Assembly (NCBI RefSeq): GCF_001263415.1
Contig: NZ_LGTE01000023.1
Location: 1 to 50,132, forward strand
Direction of reading: 5' to 3'
Length of the DNA stretch: 50,132 nt
Source: Thermincola ferriacetica
Lineage (GTDB): Bacteria; Bacillota; Thermincolia; Thermincolales; Thermincolaceae
Shown here one piece after another: positions 1 to 6,665 of this stretch; position 1 is the first letter of the stretch, and each line of letters opens with the position of its first letter. A model generated the notes under the pieces. It saw only the letters and a list, made by a program, of their open reading frames with translations. It had not been told where the DNA came from and ran no database searches. Both the position numbers and the translations under genes were made by a program.

Positions 1-300
1 CCGACCGTCCGGGATCGCAGGGGGGCGTCAGGAAACGTGGCTTACTCAGAGAAGTGCGCGCGCCTGACTTCTATCCCGACAAAAACTGAGAAAAAATCAA
101 ACAAAAAAATTACTAAGAAACTAATCAAAATTTCATTGTTAGATAAGCTATATACTTTGCTTTTACCATTAATTCTCCGTGTCCTCTGTGGATTCTGCGG
201 TTTAAATAATTACGTCCTCTGGATTGATGCGTCCGTACCGGAAACAGCGATTTCAAGCCCTCACTGTCGTTAACACTGTCTATCTGCCCTCCGCCAGGTC

Positions 301-328
301 GCAACTCGTTGTTTTACCGGACAGCGGC
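301..328 (+). repeat. Short dispersed repeat, copy A1
   Basis: This 28-base block contains GTTGTTTTACC and ACAGCGGC in the same spacing as 6433-6460. The two copies lie in the two large gene-free gaps of the window. Function unknown. Confidence 0.5.
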
Positions 329-373
329 CTCTTTCTCACCCTCACCCAGGGCAGGGTAGGCAGGGTTTTCCGC

Positions 374-406
374 CTACCGTTTGGGAGCGACTGCGCCCGC
401 AAAACC
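374..406 (+). repeat. 33-bp dispersed repeat, copy B1
   Basis: It matches 50081-50113 at 31 of 33 positions (my count). The core is GAGCGACTGCGCCCGCAAAA. Both copies are intergenic and lie close to copies of the hairpin element, which suggests that they are parts of one composite repeat family. Confidence 0.65.
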
Positions 407-507
407 GCTGCCGGACAGGCAGAGGAGTTCCCGCATGTTTGAAGATGGCGAAGGCCGCCGGGAAGTCCGGCACTCAACTTATGTAGGGCGCCCCAGGATG
501 TTGATAA

Positions 508-627
508 GGGAGGTTAAATGTTTTCCGGAGCGGGGCTTAAATCGTCCATCGGTCCGCGAGCCGCGTGAGCGGGAGCGGTTATCCGATGGAGATTTCGCCC
601 GGAGCGGAGGAATCATTTAACCTCCCC
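508..627 (+). repeat. Long imperfect palindrome (hairpin element), full copy 1
   Basis: Outer arms 508-520 and 614-626 pair perfectly over 13 bp (AGGTTAAATG against CATTTAACCT). Inner arms 539-552 and 583-595 pair over about 12 bp. Between them both arms carry GGAGCGG in the same, not inverted, orientation. The loop (553-582) is GC-rich. A second full copy on the minus strand at 6119-6233 keeps the architecture while its stem sequences change in a compensated way. It could be a structured RNA, a cruciform or a non-autonomous mobile element. No coding capacity is evident. Confidence 0.7.
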
Positions 628-745
628 TTTTCCTATCTGCGGCACCCAACATATGCTGGGTGACCGGACGGGAGGTGGCCTGACTTATAAGAAATGCAAC
701 ATGAGCCATCGAGTTCGGGAACGCTGCCTGAACGGCAAGGGTTTG

Positions 746-835
746 CAGCACCAAGCTCCCAGGTAGCGGAGACACCCTCCTACCCTGCCGCCATTCCCCA
801 GCACAAAGCTCCGGGGTAGCCGGGTCACCCCTCCC
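746..835 (+). repeat. Degenerate tandem duplication, ~53-bp period
   Basis: Two related blocks begin at 746 and 799. Each has CAGCAC-AAGCTCC, then GGTAGC, then CACCC-TCC. They diverge at several positions. No protein or RNA function is apparent. Confidence 0.45.
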
Positions 836-960
836 ACCGTTCCGTTGTTGTACCGTTGCCTCCAGGAAAGCTATGGAGTGATTTTTGTTATTCGTTGTTA
901 AGTTTAATGAGAGAAATTCCGATGTAATATATGAAAACAGGTACCAAGTGGGGGCGGTAA

Positions 961-1770
961 ATGATGCGGAGGGTTGCAGTCCTTCTGTTTATCAGCTCAA
1001 TACTGTTCCTTTCGGGTTGCTCAAATAATAAACCTCCGGAGAATTCTTTCGTTACTAACCTTCCCCGGGAAGAAACCGGTAGCCGGAATAAGCCGGCAGT
1101 TTCCGATGATGCTTATGCCAATGGTTTACGGGCTATGGTACACAAAGATTATTACAAAGCTATTGAGTTTTTTGAAAAAGTAGTGCCGGAGGATAAAAAC
1201 TTTCAGGATGCCTGTAATCAATTAAAAGTGGCCAAAAAAGCGTTGGCCAAAGATTTGATAGATAAAGCGAGGGCCAATTTTGTTTCGGGCAACATAAAAG
1301 CGGCATTGGCGAATATAGAAGAAGCCTTCTCCCTTGATGGCAATATGCACGAAGCAAAAGAACTACGGCAGCAGATTAAGGCCGCTTACGAAGCTTCACT
1401 TAGGGCAGAGATGAAAAAGAAAATGGCAGTTTATGAGGGAGAGGGAGACGTGGTGATGGCTGTTAAAGATGTCCGTTTGCAACAGGCGTCGGATAATTAC
1501 GTTTTTGTCCATGTTTTGATCAGTGTAAAAAATAAGGGTAACAAATTGGTACGGCTGATTCCTAACAACTTTACCCTATCGGCTCCTGACGGAGAATCAG
1601 CCGGTATCCATTATGATACTTATGATTTGCCTGATTACTTTGGACCTGTAGACCTGCAGAGAGGGGAAAGCGCCAGCGGCCGACTGATATTCCTCATCAG
1701 CAAGTCGCCTGTTTATACCCTGGAATATAACGGATTTGAAGATATGGCCGCCAAAAAAGTAGTACCGTAA
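961..1770 (+). CDS. Lipoprotein with TPR-like helices and C-terminal DUF4352-like domain
   Basis: This 269-residue protein is probably an exported lipoprotein. Residues 5-19 are a hydrophobic signal, and the lipobox LSGC places the lipid-bearing cysteine at residue 20. Residues about 50-150 are helical and repeat-like (AMVHKDYYKAIEFFEKV, then NIKAALANIEEAFSLDG), which resembles tetratricopeptide repeats. From about 160 the sequence turns into beta-strand-rich text (VFVHVLISVKNKGNKLVRL, then PNNFTLSAPDG) reminiscent of extracellular DUF4352 (telokin-like) domains. The ribosome site is a weak GGGGGCGG just before the ATG; the second ATG at 964 is an alternative. Its partner or ligand is unknown. 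The lipoprotein call is firm and the domain calls are tentative. Confidence 0.75.
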   Translation: MMRRVAVLLFISSILFLSGCSNNKPPENSFVTNLPREETGSRNKPAVSDDAYANGLRAMVHKDYYKAIEFFEKVVPEDKNFQDACNQLKVAKKALAKDLIDKARANFVSGNIKAALANIEEAFSLDGNMHEAKELRQQIKAAYEASLRAEMKKKMAVYEGEGDVVMAVKDVRLQQASDNYVFVHVLISVKNKGNKLVRLIPNNFTLSAPDGESAGIHYDTYDLPDYFGPVDLQRGESASGRLIFLISKSPVYTLEYNGFEDMAAKKVVP

Positions 1771-1866
1771 AGGGCTCTCTAAATATGAGCCGGTTGAAGA
1801 AGAAAGGCTGTCGGAAAGGGAGGTTAAAACAAAAAAGGCATTAAGTCGGTAGTTGCAGCCAAGGGT

Positions 1867-1895
1867 TTGTAACTGGCGCGCAACTGTGTTACAAT
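1867..1895 (+). promoter_or_regulatory. Candidate sigma-A promoter with overlapping inverted repeat
   Basis: TTGTAA (1867-1872), a 17-bp spacer and TACAAT (1890-1895) form a plausible promoter. The same bases contain the perfect inverted repeat TTGTAAC / GTTACAA (1867-1873, 1888-1894). The expected start of transcription falls at about 1902, so the message would begin at or very near the ATG of the following reading frame. Confidence 0.45.
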
Positions 1896-1901
1896 TATTT
1901 A

Positions 1902-2285
1902 ATGGCCGAATTGGAAATAAATCCGGCTAACGCCGCAAGCGCTTTTGAATTAGGAACGCTGTATTTTGAAAAGAAAAAGTATACCAGGGCTTTAGCATTT
2001 CTGGACAAAATGTTTATGATTATTGTAAGCGCATGTTTGGCCGGCATTAAATGCAAGTATAGCGGAGGACATAATCTGGTAGAAAGCATTTATAAGCTGG
2101 TTCAGGATGGTCGAGCGGTTCCGGTGTGCCCTGAAGAATTGGGCGGGCTTCCTACTCCGCGCAATCCTGCGGAAATAATAGGAGGTACCGGGGCCGATGT
2201 TTTAAGCGAAAAAGCAAGAGTCGTGGACTGCGCCGGACAGGACGTCACGGAAGAGTTTATTATTGGGGCCCGTAAGTACTACTAA
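1902..2285 (+). pseudogene. Truncated DUF523 protein behind a TPR-like fragment
   Basis: The open frame joins two unlike pieces. Residues 1-36 read as a single TPR helix pair (AFELGTLYFEKKKYTRALAF). From residue 37 (ATG at 2010) the frame follows DUF523: VSACLAGIKCKYSGGHN and VCPEELGGLPTPRNPAEI are the family's N-terminal signatures. The family is normally about 150 residues and has a second half with an SPSCG motif. Here the protein stops after GARKYY, about 91 residues into the domain, and the missing half is not visible in another frame before the next gene. A short but still translated protein starting at 2010 is possible. I infer a decayed gene, perhaps formed by a deletion joining two genes. 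Confidence 0.6.
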
Positions 2286-2321
2286 TAAAACCCAAAAGAG
2301 CTTAGAAAAGGAGGGACAACA

Positions 2322-2780
2322 ATGCGCAGGAAACTTAAATTATGGGCATACCTGGGTATAGTGTTGTTGTGCCTTAGCGGCTTAATAGGCTGTAGTACGA
2401 ATAACAAGGCTTCCAGCGATGAAGCGCTGAAAGTACTGGAAAAGCATTTGCGTGCCATTGGCGAACATAATTTTAAAGCTTATCAGGAGACCCTCTCATC
2501 CAGACTGCAGAAAAGAGGGGAACCTGACTGGGGAAACATAGCTTCTGTGAAATTGCTTTCTGCTGATGAAAGTAAAGCAACAATGCAAAAAGAAGATTAC
2601 CTGCAGCGGGTAGGCAGGTGGACTGACCCCAAAGACGTGAAAATATATTATGTTGTACAGGAAATAGAAAAATACCGGGAACACTTGGGGGCCGGGCAGA
2701 CAGCGCAACCCAAATGGAATTATGTTTTAATCAGGGAAACCGATGACGGGCCGTGGGTAATCGACTACTGGGGAGAGTAG
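2322..2780 (+). CDS. Small lipoprotein, DUF4829/NTF2-like
   Basis: This 152-residue protein has a basic start (MRRKLKLW), a hydrophobic stretch to residue 22 and a lipobox LIGC with cysteine 24. The mature part begins with a helix (SSDEALKVLEKHLRAIGEHNFKAY), then alternating strands, and ends in WVIDYWGE. This is the pattern of small NTF2-like or DUF4829-type secreted domains that bind unknown ligands. A strong AAAAGGAGGG lies 8 bases before the ATG. It has its own ribosome site and no obvious functional partner, although the upstream genes run in the same direction. The lipoprotein status is clear and the family name is a guess from general pattern. Confidence 0.7.
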   Translation: MRRKLKLWAYLGIVLLCLSGLIGCSTNNKASSDEALKVLEKHLRAIGEHNFKAYQETLSSRLQKRGEPDWGNIASVKLLSADESKATMQKEDYLQRVGRWTDPKDVKIYYVVQEIEKYREHLGAGQTAQPKWNYVLIRETDDGPWVIDYWGE

Positions 2781-2813
2781 GGGACTGCTTCTTTTTAGAC
2801 AGTCTTCCGTTTC

Positions 2814-4655
2814 CTACTGTGCCTTCATCATATTGACTTGCTTATTGTACTTGGCCCGTTCATTTTTATCCAATACCTTTTTGCGCATCCTGATGTGGTT
2901 TGGCGTTATTTCCACCAGTTCATCCTCATTAATAAATTCTATGGCTTCTTCTAGGGATAAAATCCGTGGTTCTTTCAACTTTACCGTTTCTTCGGCGGTA
3001 CTGGCCCGCATGTTGGTCAGGTGCTTTTTCTTGCAGACGTTGACCTCCAGGTCTTTGTCCCGGTTATTCATTCCCACAATCATGCCTTCGTAAACCTTCA
3101 TGCCCGGTTGGATAAAAAGTAATCCCCGTTCTTCGGCTTGCAGCATGCCATAAGTTGTTGCCTCGCCTGTTTCCCAGGCTATCAGCGCGCCGTTATAACG
3201 GTGCTGGATGTCGCCTTTATAGGGTTCATACCCGTTAAAGGTGTGGTTCATGATACCACGACCCCTGGTTTCTGTAAGGAAGTCGCCGCGGAAACCTATC
3301 AAACCACGGGCCGGAATATTAAATTCAATCCTCACCTGGCCGTTGCCGGTAGAAACCATGTTCAGCATTTCTGCTTTTCGGCGGCCCAGGTTTTCCATGA
3401 CCGGCCCCATACAATCTTCGGGAATATCTATGACCAGGTGTTCCATCGGTTCCATTAGCTTACCGTCGATGGTTTTGTATATAACTTCCGGTTTGGAAAC
3501 CTGCATTTCGTAACCTTCCCGCCGCATATTTTCGATCAGGATGGACAGGTGCAGTTCACCCCGACCCGATACTTGAAAAGCATCGGGGCTGTCCGTATCC
3601 TCAACCCGCAAACTGACGTTGGAGTCCAGTTCGCGGTATAACCTTTCCCTGAGTTTGCGGGAGGTGATAAATTCACCGTCCTGTCCCGCGAAGGGACTGT
3701 TGTTAACCATAAAGGTCATGGTCAGCGTAGGTTCGTCAACAGTAATCACGGGTAGTTGTTCGGGATGGTTGGCGTCAGCCAGGGTTTCACCGATATTTAC
3801 TTCTGTAAGACCCGCTACGGCAATAATATCTCCGGCTTCTGCTCTGGTAACTTCTATCCTTTTCAAACCACTGTAAATAAAAAGCTTGGCCACTTTACCT
3901 TTTTCTACGGTGCCGTCATGCTTTATAACCGCAATGTTCTCACCCTGGGAAACGATACCGCGTTTAATTCTGCCCACGGCATATTTGCCCAGGTAATTGT
4001 CATATTCAAGGTTTGCCACCAACATTTGAAAGGGGCCATCTTGAATACAGGCCGGTGGTTGAATATGGTTGATGATAGCCTCAAAGAGCGGTTCCATATT
4101 TGTATTGGTGTCTTCTATTTCTTTGCGTGCCCACCCTTCGCGGGCGGAAGCATAGATAATAGGAAAATCTAACTGTTCGTCGCTGGCGCCGAGTTCCAGA
4201 AAAAGATCGAAGACCTCATCTATGACTTCATGGGGCCGGGCGTCTGCTCGGTCCGCCTTGTTTACCACCACGATTGGATGCAGGTTGGCTTCCAGGGCTT
4301 TACGCAGAACAAACTTTGTCTGGGGCATGGGGCCTTCGAAGGCATCTACCACTAGCAGCACGCCGTCAACCATACTAAGGGCCCGTTCCACTTCGCCGCC
4401 AAAATCGGCATGGCCAGGGGTGTCGACAATGTTAATCTTGATGTTTTTGTAACTGACGGCAGTATTCTTGGCCAATATGGTAATGCCCCGTTCCCGTTCC
4501 AGGTCATTCGAATCCATAACCCTTTCCTGGATAACTTCATTATCACGGAAAATACCGCTTTGCCGGAGCAGGCAGTCTACCAGGGTAGTTTTGCCGTGAT
4601 CAACGTGCGCTATAATAGCTACATTTCTTATATTTTGATTGTAACTTACCTTCAT
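2814..4655 (-). CDS. typA: Ribosome-associated GTPase TypA/BipA
   Basis: This 613-residue protein has the usual TypA length and is a translational GTPase that aids 50S ribosome assembly under stress. The GTPase motifs are all present: AHVDHGKT (residues 16-23), RGITI (56-60), DTPGH (78-82) and NKAD (132-135). An EF-G-like domain II follows (GRIKRGIVSQGENIAVI), then the TypA-specific C-terminal part (RGLIGFRGDFLTETRG, and near the end NHIRMRKKVLD). The ATG at 4655 is preceded by AAGGAGG. It stands alone on the minus strand between plus-strand genes and has its own promoter at 4794-4822. Nothing in it is unusual. Confidence 0.97.
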   Translation of the reverse strand: MKVSYNQNIRNVAIIAHVDHGKTTLVDCLLRQSGIFRDNEVIQERVMDSNDLERERGITILAKNTAVSYKNIKINIVDTPGHADFGGEVERALSMVDGVLLVVDAFEGPMPQTKFVLRKALEANLHPIVVVNKADRADARPHEVIDEVFDLFLELGASDEQLDFPIIYASAREGWARKEIEDTNTNMEPLFEAIINHIQPPACIQDGPFQMLVANLEYDNYLGKYAVGRIKRGIVSQGENIAVIKHDGTVEKGKVAKLFIYSGLKRIEVTRAEAGDIIAVAGLTEVNIGETLADANHPEQLPVITVDEPTLTMTFMVNNSPFAGQDGEFITSRKLRERLYRELDSNVSLRVEDTDSPDAFQVSGRGELHLSILIENMRREGYEMQVSKPEVIYKTIDGKLMEPMEHLVIDIPEDCMGPVMENLGRRKAEMLNMVSTGNGQVRIEFNIPARGLIGFRGDFLTETRGRGIMNHTFNGYEPYKGDIQHRYNGALIAWETGEATTYGMLQAEERGLLFIQPGMKVYEGMIVGMNNRDKDLEVNVCKKKHLTNMRASTAEETVKLKEPRILSLEEAIEFINEDELVEITPNHIRMRKKVLDKNERAKYNKQVNMMKAQ

Positions 4656-4793
4656 TTTTATATATCCTCCTTGTAATATCCGGTAGTCTTACAGAAATTG
4701 GAGCTGCGTTATATTTCGAGGTTTCACGCCCTTCTGCACAGCCTCGGTCATATCGCCCATGGTCATTTTATGGAGTCTACACACAACATTAAT

Positions 4794-4822
4794 AGTATAG
4801 CAGGAGAGAAGCAAAGTAACAA
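4794..4822 (-). promoter_or_regulatory. Promoter for typA
   Basis: Read on the minus strand, TTGTTA (4822-4817), a 17-bp spacer and TATACT (4799-4794) match a vegetative promoter. It lies about 140 bp upstream of the typA start and diverges from the promoter of the next gene. Confidence 0.6.
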
Positions 4823-4845
4823 GAATTAAATGAAGAATTTATGCC

Positions 4846-4874
4846 TTGCCGAATACTGTAATATAAGTTACAAT
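4846..4874 (+). promoter_or_regulatory. Promoter for the Cache-HAMP-HTH regulator, with inverted repeat
   Basis: TTGCCG (4846-4851), a 17-bp spacer and TACAAT (4869-4874) form a likely vegetative promoter about 60 bp before the gene. TGTAA (4857-4861) and TTACA (4868-4872) make an inverted repeat overlapping the -10 box, a natural position for autorepression. Confidence 0.5.
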
Positions 4875-4936
4875 TATTAATTAGAGTCCCGGGCTGAAAA
4901 GTATGAATTAAGGTCATAGAAAAAGGTGGTTAGGAT

Positions 4937-6100
4937 ATGATGCGTTCATTAAAACAGCAGTTGTTGTTTTTGGTAATAGGACCATTAATCTTGCTTTCGA
5001 TAATCGGGACTGTAATAACTGTAGCATATATGAAGGATAGAGCCATTCTGGCCACGGATACAAAAGCAAGATGCGACCTGGCCACAGCAGAAGAGATTTT
5101 GAATTTGATGTACCCGGGGTATTGGGAAGAGAGAAACGGAATTCTTTACAAAGGAGATACGAAAATAACCAATAATTTTGCGGTAGTGGACAGAATAGCT
5201 GAGTTAACCGGCGATACAGTGACCATATTTCTCGGCGATATACGGACCACGACCACCGTGCGGGAAAAGAATGGCCAGAGGGCTATAGGGACAAGGGTAT
5301 CAAGTATTGTCAGTACAAAGGTTTTAAAAAACGGAGAACTTTACCTGGGTGAAGCCAATGTGGTCGGACAGATGTACCGCACTGCCTACAAACCCATCCG
5401 GGACGCTAATGGCAAAATCATAGGTATGCTTTATGTGGGAATTTCCAAGAAACTTTCTGATGAATTGCTGCATAAATCTCTGTTCACAATTGTGGGAATA
5501 ACGGTAATTTTAACTGTGCTGGTTGCTTTGATTGCCTGGTATTTTACTCAGCGTGTTATAATAGGGCCTTTGCAGGAAATTACCAAAAGTACCAAAGAAT
5601 TGGCTACCGGCCAGTTAAACCAAAAGGTAGAAATAGCAAGTAAAAATGAAATTGGGGAACTGGCAGCAGCATTTAACCAGATGGTTGAAGGTATGCAGAG
5701 TTTTGCCATGCATATTGCCAGGGTTGCCGGTACAGAGGTGAACACTGTCACCTTTCCTGTGCACCAATCATCGTCCGAGCCGAACTTGGTTCAGGTAAAA
5801 CCCGTTGTTGAAATCAATTTGCCTGCAAGTGCAAAAAACGACCCAATTGGTTTGGATACCGGGTACCCATTACCGGTTGAACTGCCGAAAGGATTAAATG
5901 AAGCAACCTTGAAACAGATTTTGGCCTTTATTGAATCGGAAAACCGTCCCATGTCGGCCGAGGAAATCGGTGAAGGTGTGAACCTGACAAGGGTTACTGC
6001 CCGCCGGTATCTGGAATTTTTAGAACAAATCGGCAAGGTAGAAGTGGAACAGAAATACGGTACCGTGGGAAGGCCGGTAAAACTTTACAAATCAAAATAG
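4937..6100 (+). CDS. Membrane one-component regulator: Cache-HAMP-CitT/DcuR-type HTH
   Basis: This 387-residue protein combines an extracytoplasmic sensor with a DNA-binding end and has no kinase. A first membrane helix (about 8-31) is followed by a single-Cache-like sensor (about 35-175; VGQMYRTAYKPIRDANGKI then GMLYVGISKK is typical). A second membrane helix (about 183-203) leads into a HAMP domain (about 204-257; GPLQEITKSTKELATGQLNQ then NEIGELAAAFNQM). After a linker, residues about 318-385 match the C-terminal helix-turn-helix of CitB/DcuR-family response regulators (MSAEEIGEGVNLTRVTARRY, then YGTVGRPVKLY). In that family the HTH normally sits behind a receiver domain, so this fusion is unusual. 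It lies 565 bp upstream of the formate dehydrogenase operon, which I infer as a possible target. ATG 4940 is an alternative start. Confidence 0.85.
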   Translation: MMRSLKQQLLFLVIGPLILLSIIGTVITVAYMKDRAILATDTKARCDLATAEEILNLMYPGYWEERNGILYKGDTKITNNFAVVDRIAELTGDTVTIFLGDIRTTTTVREKNGQRAIGTRVSSIVSTKVLKNGELYLGEANVVGQMYRTAYKPIRDANGKIIGMLYVGISKKLSDELLHKSLFTIVGITVILTVLVALIAWYFTQRVIIGPLQEITKSTKELATGQLNQKVEIASKNEIGELAAAFNQMVEGMQSFAMHIARVAGTEVNTVTFPVHQSSSEPNLVQVKPVVEINLPASAKNDPIGLDTGYPLPVELPKGLNEATLKQILAFIESENRPMSAEEIGEGVNLTRVTARRYLEFLEQIGKVEVEQKYGTVGRPVKLYKSK

Positions 6101-6118
6101 CTTGTTGGTTAAAAAAAA

Positions 6119-6233
6119 GAGGACATATTATTCTTCCGCTCACGGACGAAATTTCCTCCGGCAGCCGCTCCCACTGCCTGGGTCGCGGGGCCGGAGGACG
6201 ATTTAAGTCCCCGCTCCAGAATAATATGCCCTC
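6119..6233 (-). repeat. Long imperfect palindrome (hairpin element), full copy 2
   Basis: Outer arms 6119-6134 and 6218-6233 pair over 16 bp. The only imperfection is a G-U wobble if the minus strand is the RNA. Inner arms 6149-6161 and 6191-6204 pair around CCTCCGG / CCGGAGG. On the minus strand the left arm reads GGAGCGGGG followed by TTAAATCGTCC, as in copy 1. The outer stem (CATATTATTC) differs completely from copy 1 (GTTAAATG), yet pairing is kept. Confidence 0.7.
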
Positions 6234-6256
6234 CTGACACCGGAAAAAAGTGGGAA

Positions 6257-6293
6257 GATTTAAGCCCCGCTCCGGAAAACATTTAACTTCCCC
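6257..6293 (-). repeat. Half copy of the hairpin element
   Basis: Read on the minus strand, these 37 bases equal the left arm of copy 1 (508-544) with about one mismatch. No matching right arm is found nearby. Full copy 2 follows directly on the same strand, as if one element had disrupted another. Confidence 0.65.
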
Positions 6294-6301
6294 TTTTCCT
6301 G

Positions 6302-6354
6302 CTTTGTCTACAATCTGAGAGGTCTGCGGACCTCTTTTCAGTTTGAAGACAAAG
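6302..6354 (+). terminator. Nested hairpin, possible terminator
   Basis: CTTTGTCT (6302-6309) pairs with AGACAAAG (6347-6354). Inside, AGAGGTC (6318-6324) pairs with GACCTCT (6329-6335) around a TGCG loop and is followed by TTTT. It could end the transcript of the upstream regulator gene, 200 bp away. Confidence 0.4.
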
Positions 6355-6432
6355 TTAAATTAGCACGATTGAAGGGAGCTTAAGCCAATCCATTAACGGA
6401 GTTTTTACACCGTCTCCGCCCATAACCTCGGA

Positions 6433-6460
6433 GCAACGGTTGTTTTACCTCCACAGCGGC
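6433..6460 (+). repeat. Short dispersed repeat, copy A2
   Basis: It matches 301-328 through GTTGTTTTACC and ACAGCGGC with equal spacing. It lies in the gap before the formate dehydrogenase operon. Confidence 0.5.
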
Positions 6461-6511
6461 AGTTTCTTTTTCGTAGCAGCGGCCCTCTGAATTTTGGTCA
6501 TTTTGAACATT

Positions 6512-6590
6512 AAGTAAACAAAAAGGGTTTCTTTACTTTAGTTATTTACGTAAAATTGACCCTATGCATGGAACATAAGAAAATGTAAAC
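6512..6590 (+). promoter_or_regulatory. Cluster of TTTAC/GTAAA motifs upstream of the formate dehydrogenase operon
   Basis: AAGTAAA (6512-6518) and TTTACTT (6532-6538) form an inverted repeat. TTTACGTAAA (6545-6554) is a perfect 10-bp palindrome. Another GTAAA lies near 6586. Such repeated half-sites 75-155 bp before a start codon suggest an operator. The regulator is unknown; the HTH protein encoded upstream is a candidate. Confidence 0.4.
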
Positions 6591-6665
6591 GAGGCAATTT
6601 GCAGAAAGAGGGGAATTGTCGCAAAATTATGACAAAATTTATTAAAACAGGAAGGAGAGGAAAAA

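Larger units (their letters stand above)
1..960. other. Gene-free, repeat-rich intergenic stretch
   Basis: No convincing gene is seen. The short open frames (37-273, 224-442, 381-620 and 280-477 on minus) overlap each other, lack good ribosome sites and resemble no family I know. The stretch is built of short repeats found again elsewhere: 301-328 (also 6433-6460), 374-406 (also 50081-50113), a hairpin element at 508-627 (also 6119-6233) and a local degenerate duplication at 746-835. An AT-rich segment (about 75-215) separates GC-rich blocks. The first bases may belong to a feature cut by the window edge. Confidence 0.7.
6101..6665. other. Repeat-filled gap upstream of the formate dehydrogenase operon
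   Basis: No gene is seen. The left half holds a full hairpin element (6119-6233), a half copy (6257-6293), a terminator-like hairpin (6302-6354) and a copy of another short repeat (6433-6460). The right half (about 6500-6665) is AT-rich, has several TTTAC/GTAAA motifs and must contain the promoter of the operon; TTGACC near 6557 is a possible -35 box, but no good -10 box is visible behind it. Confidence 0.6.

Noticed and set aside
381-620. Open frame of 79 codons across the hairpin element
   Set aside because: It runs through both arms of a palindromic repeat, has no ribosome site and an arginine-rich composition typical of chance translation of GC-rich repeats.
3138-4172. Plus-strand open frames over typA
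   Set aside because: They are complement shadows of a fully conserved 613-residue gene.
6242-6242. Frameshift or nonsense mutation in formate dehydrogenase
   Set aside because: The only interruption is the TGA at 7242, explained by selenocysteine; both flanks are fully conserved in one frame.
6360-6560. Molybdenum-cofactor riboswitch before the formate dehydrogenase operon
   Set aside because: I could not match the conserved Moco blocks, and part of the stretch repeats sequence from the left gap (301-328), which is not upstream of a Mo enzyme.
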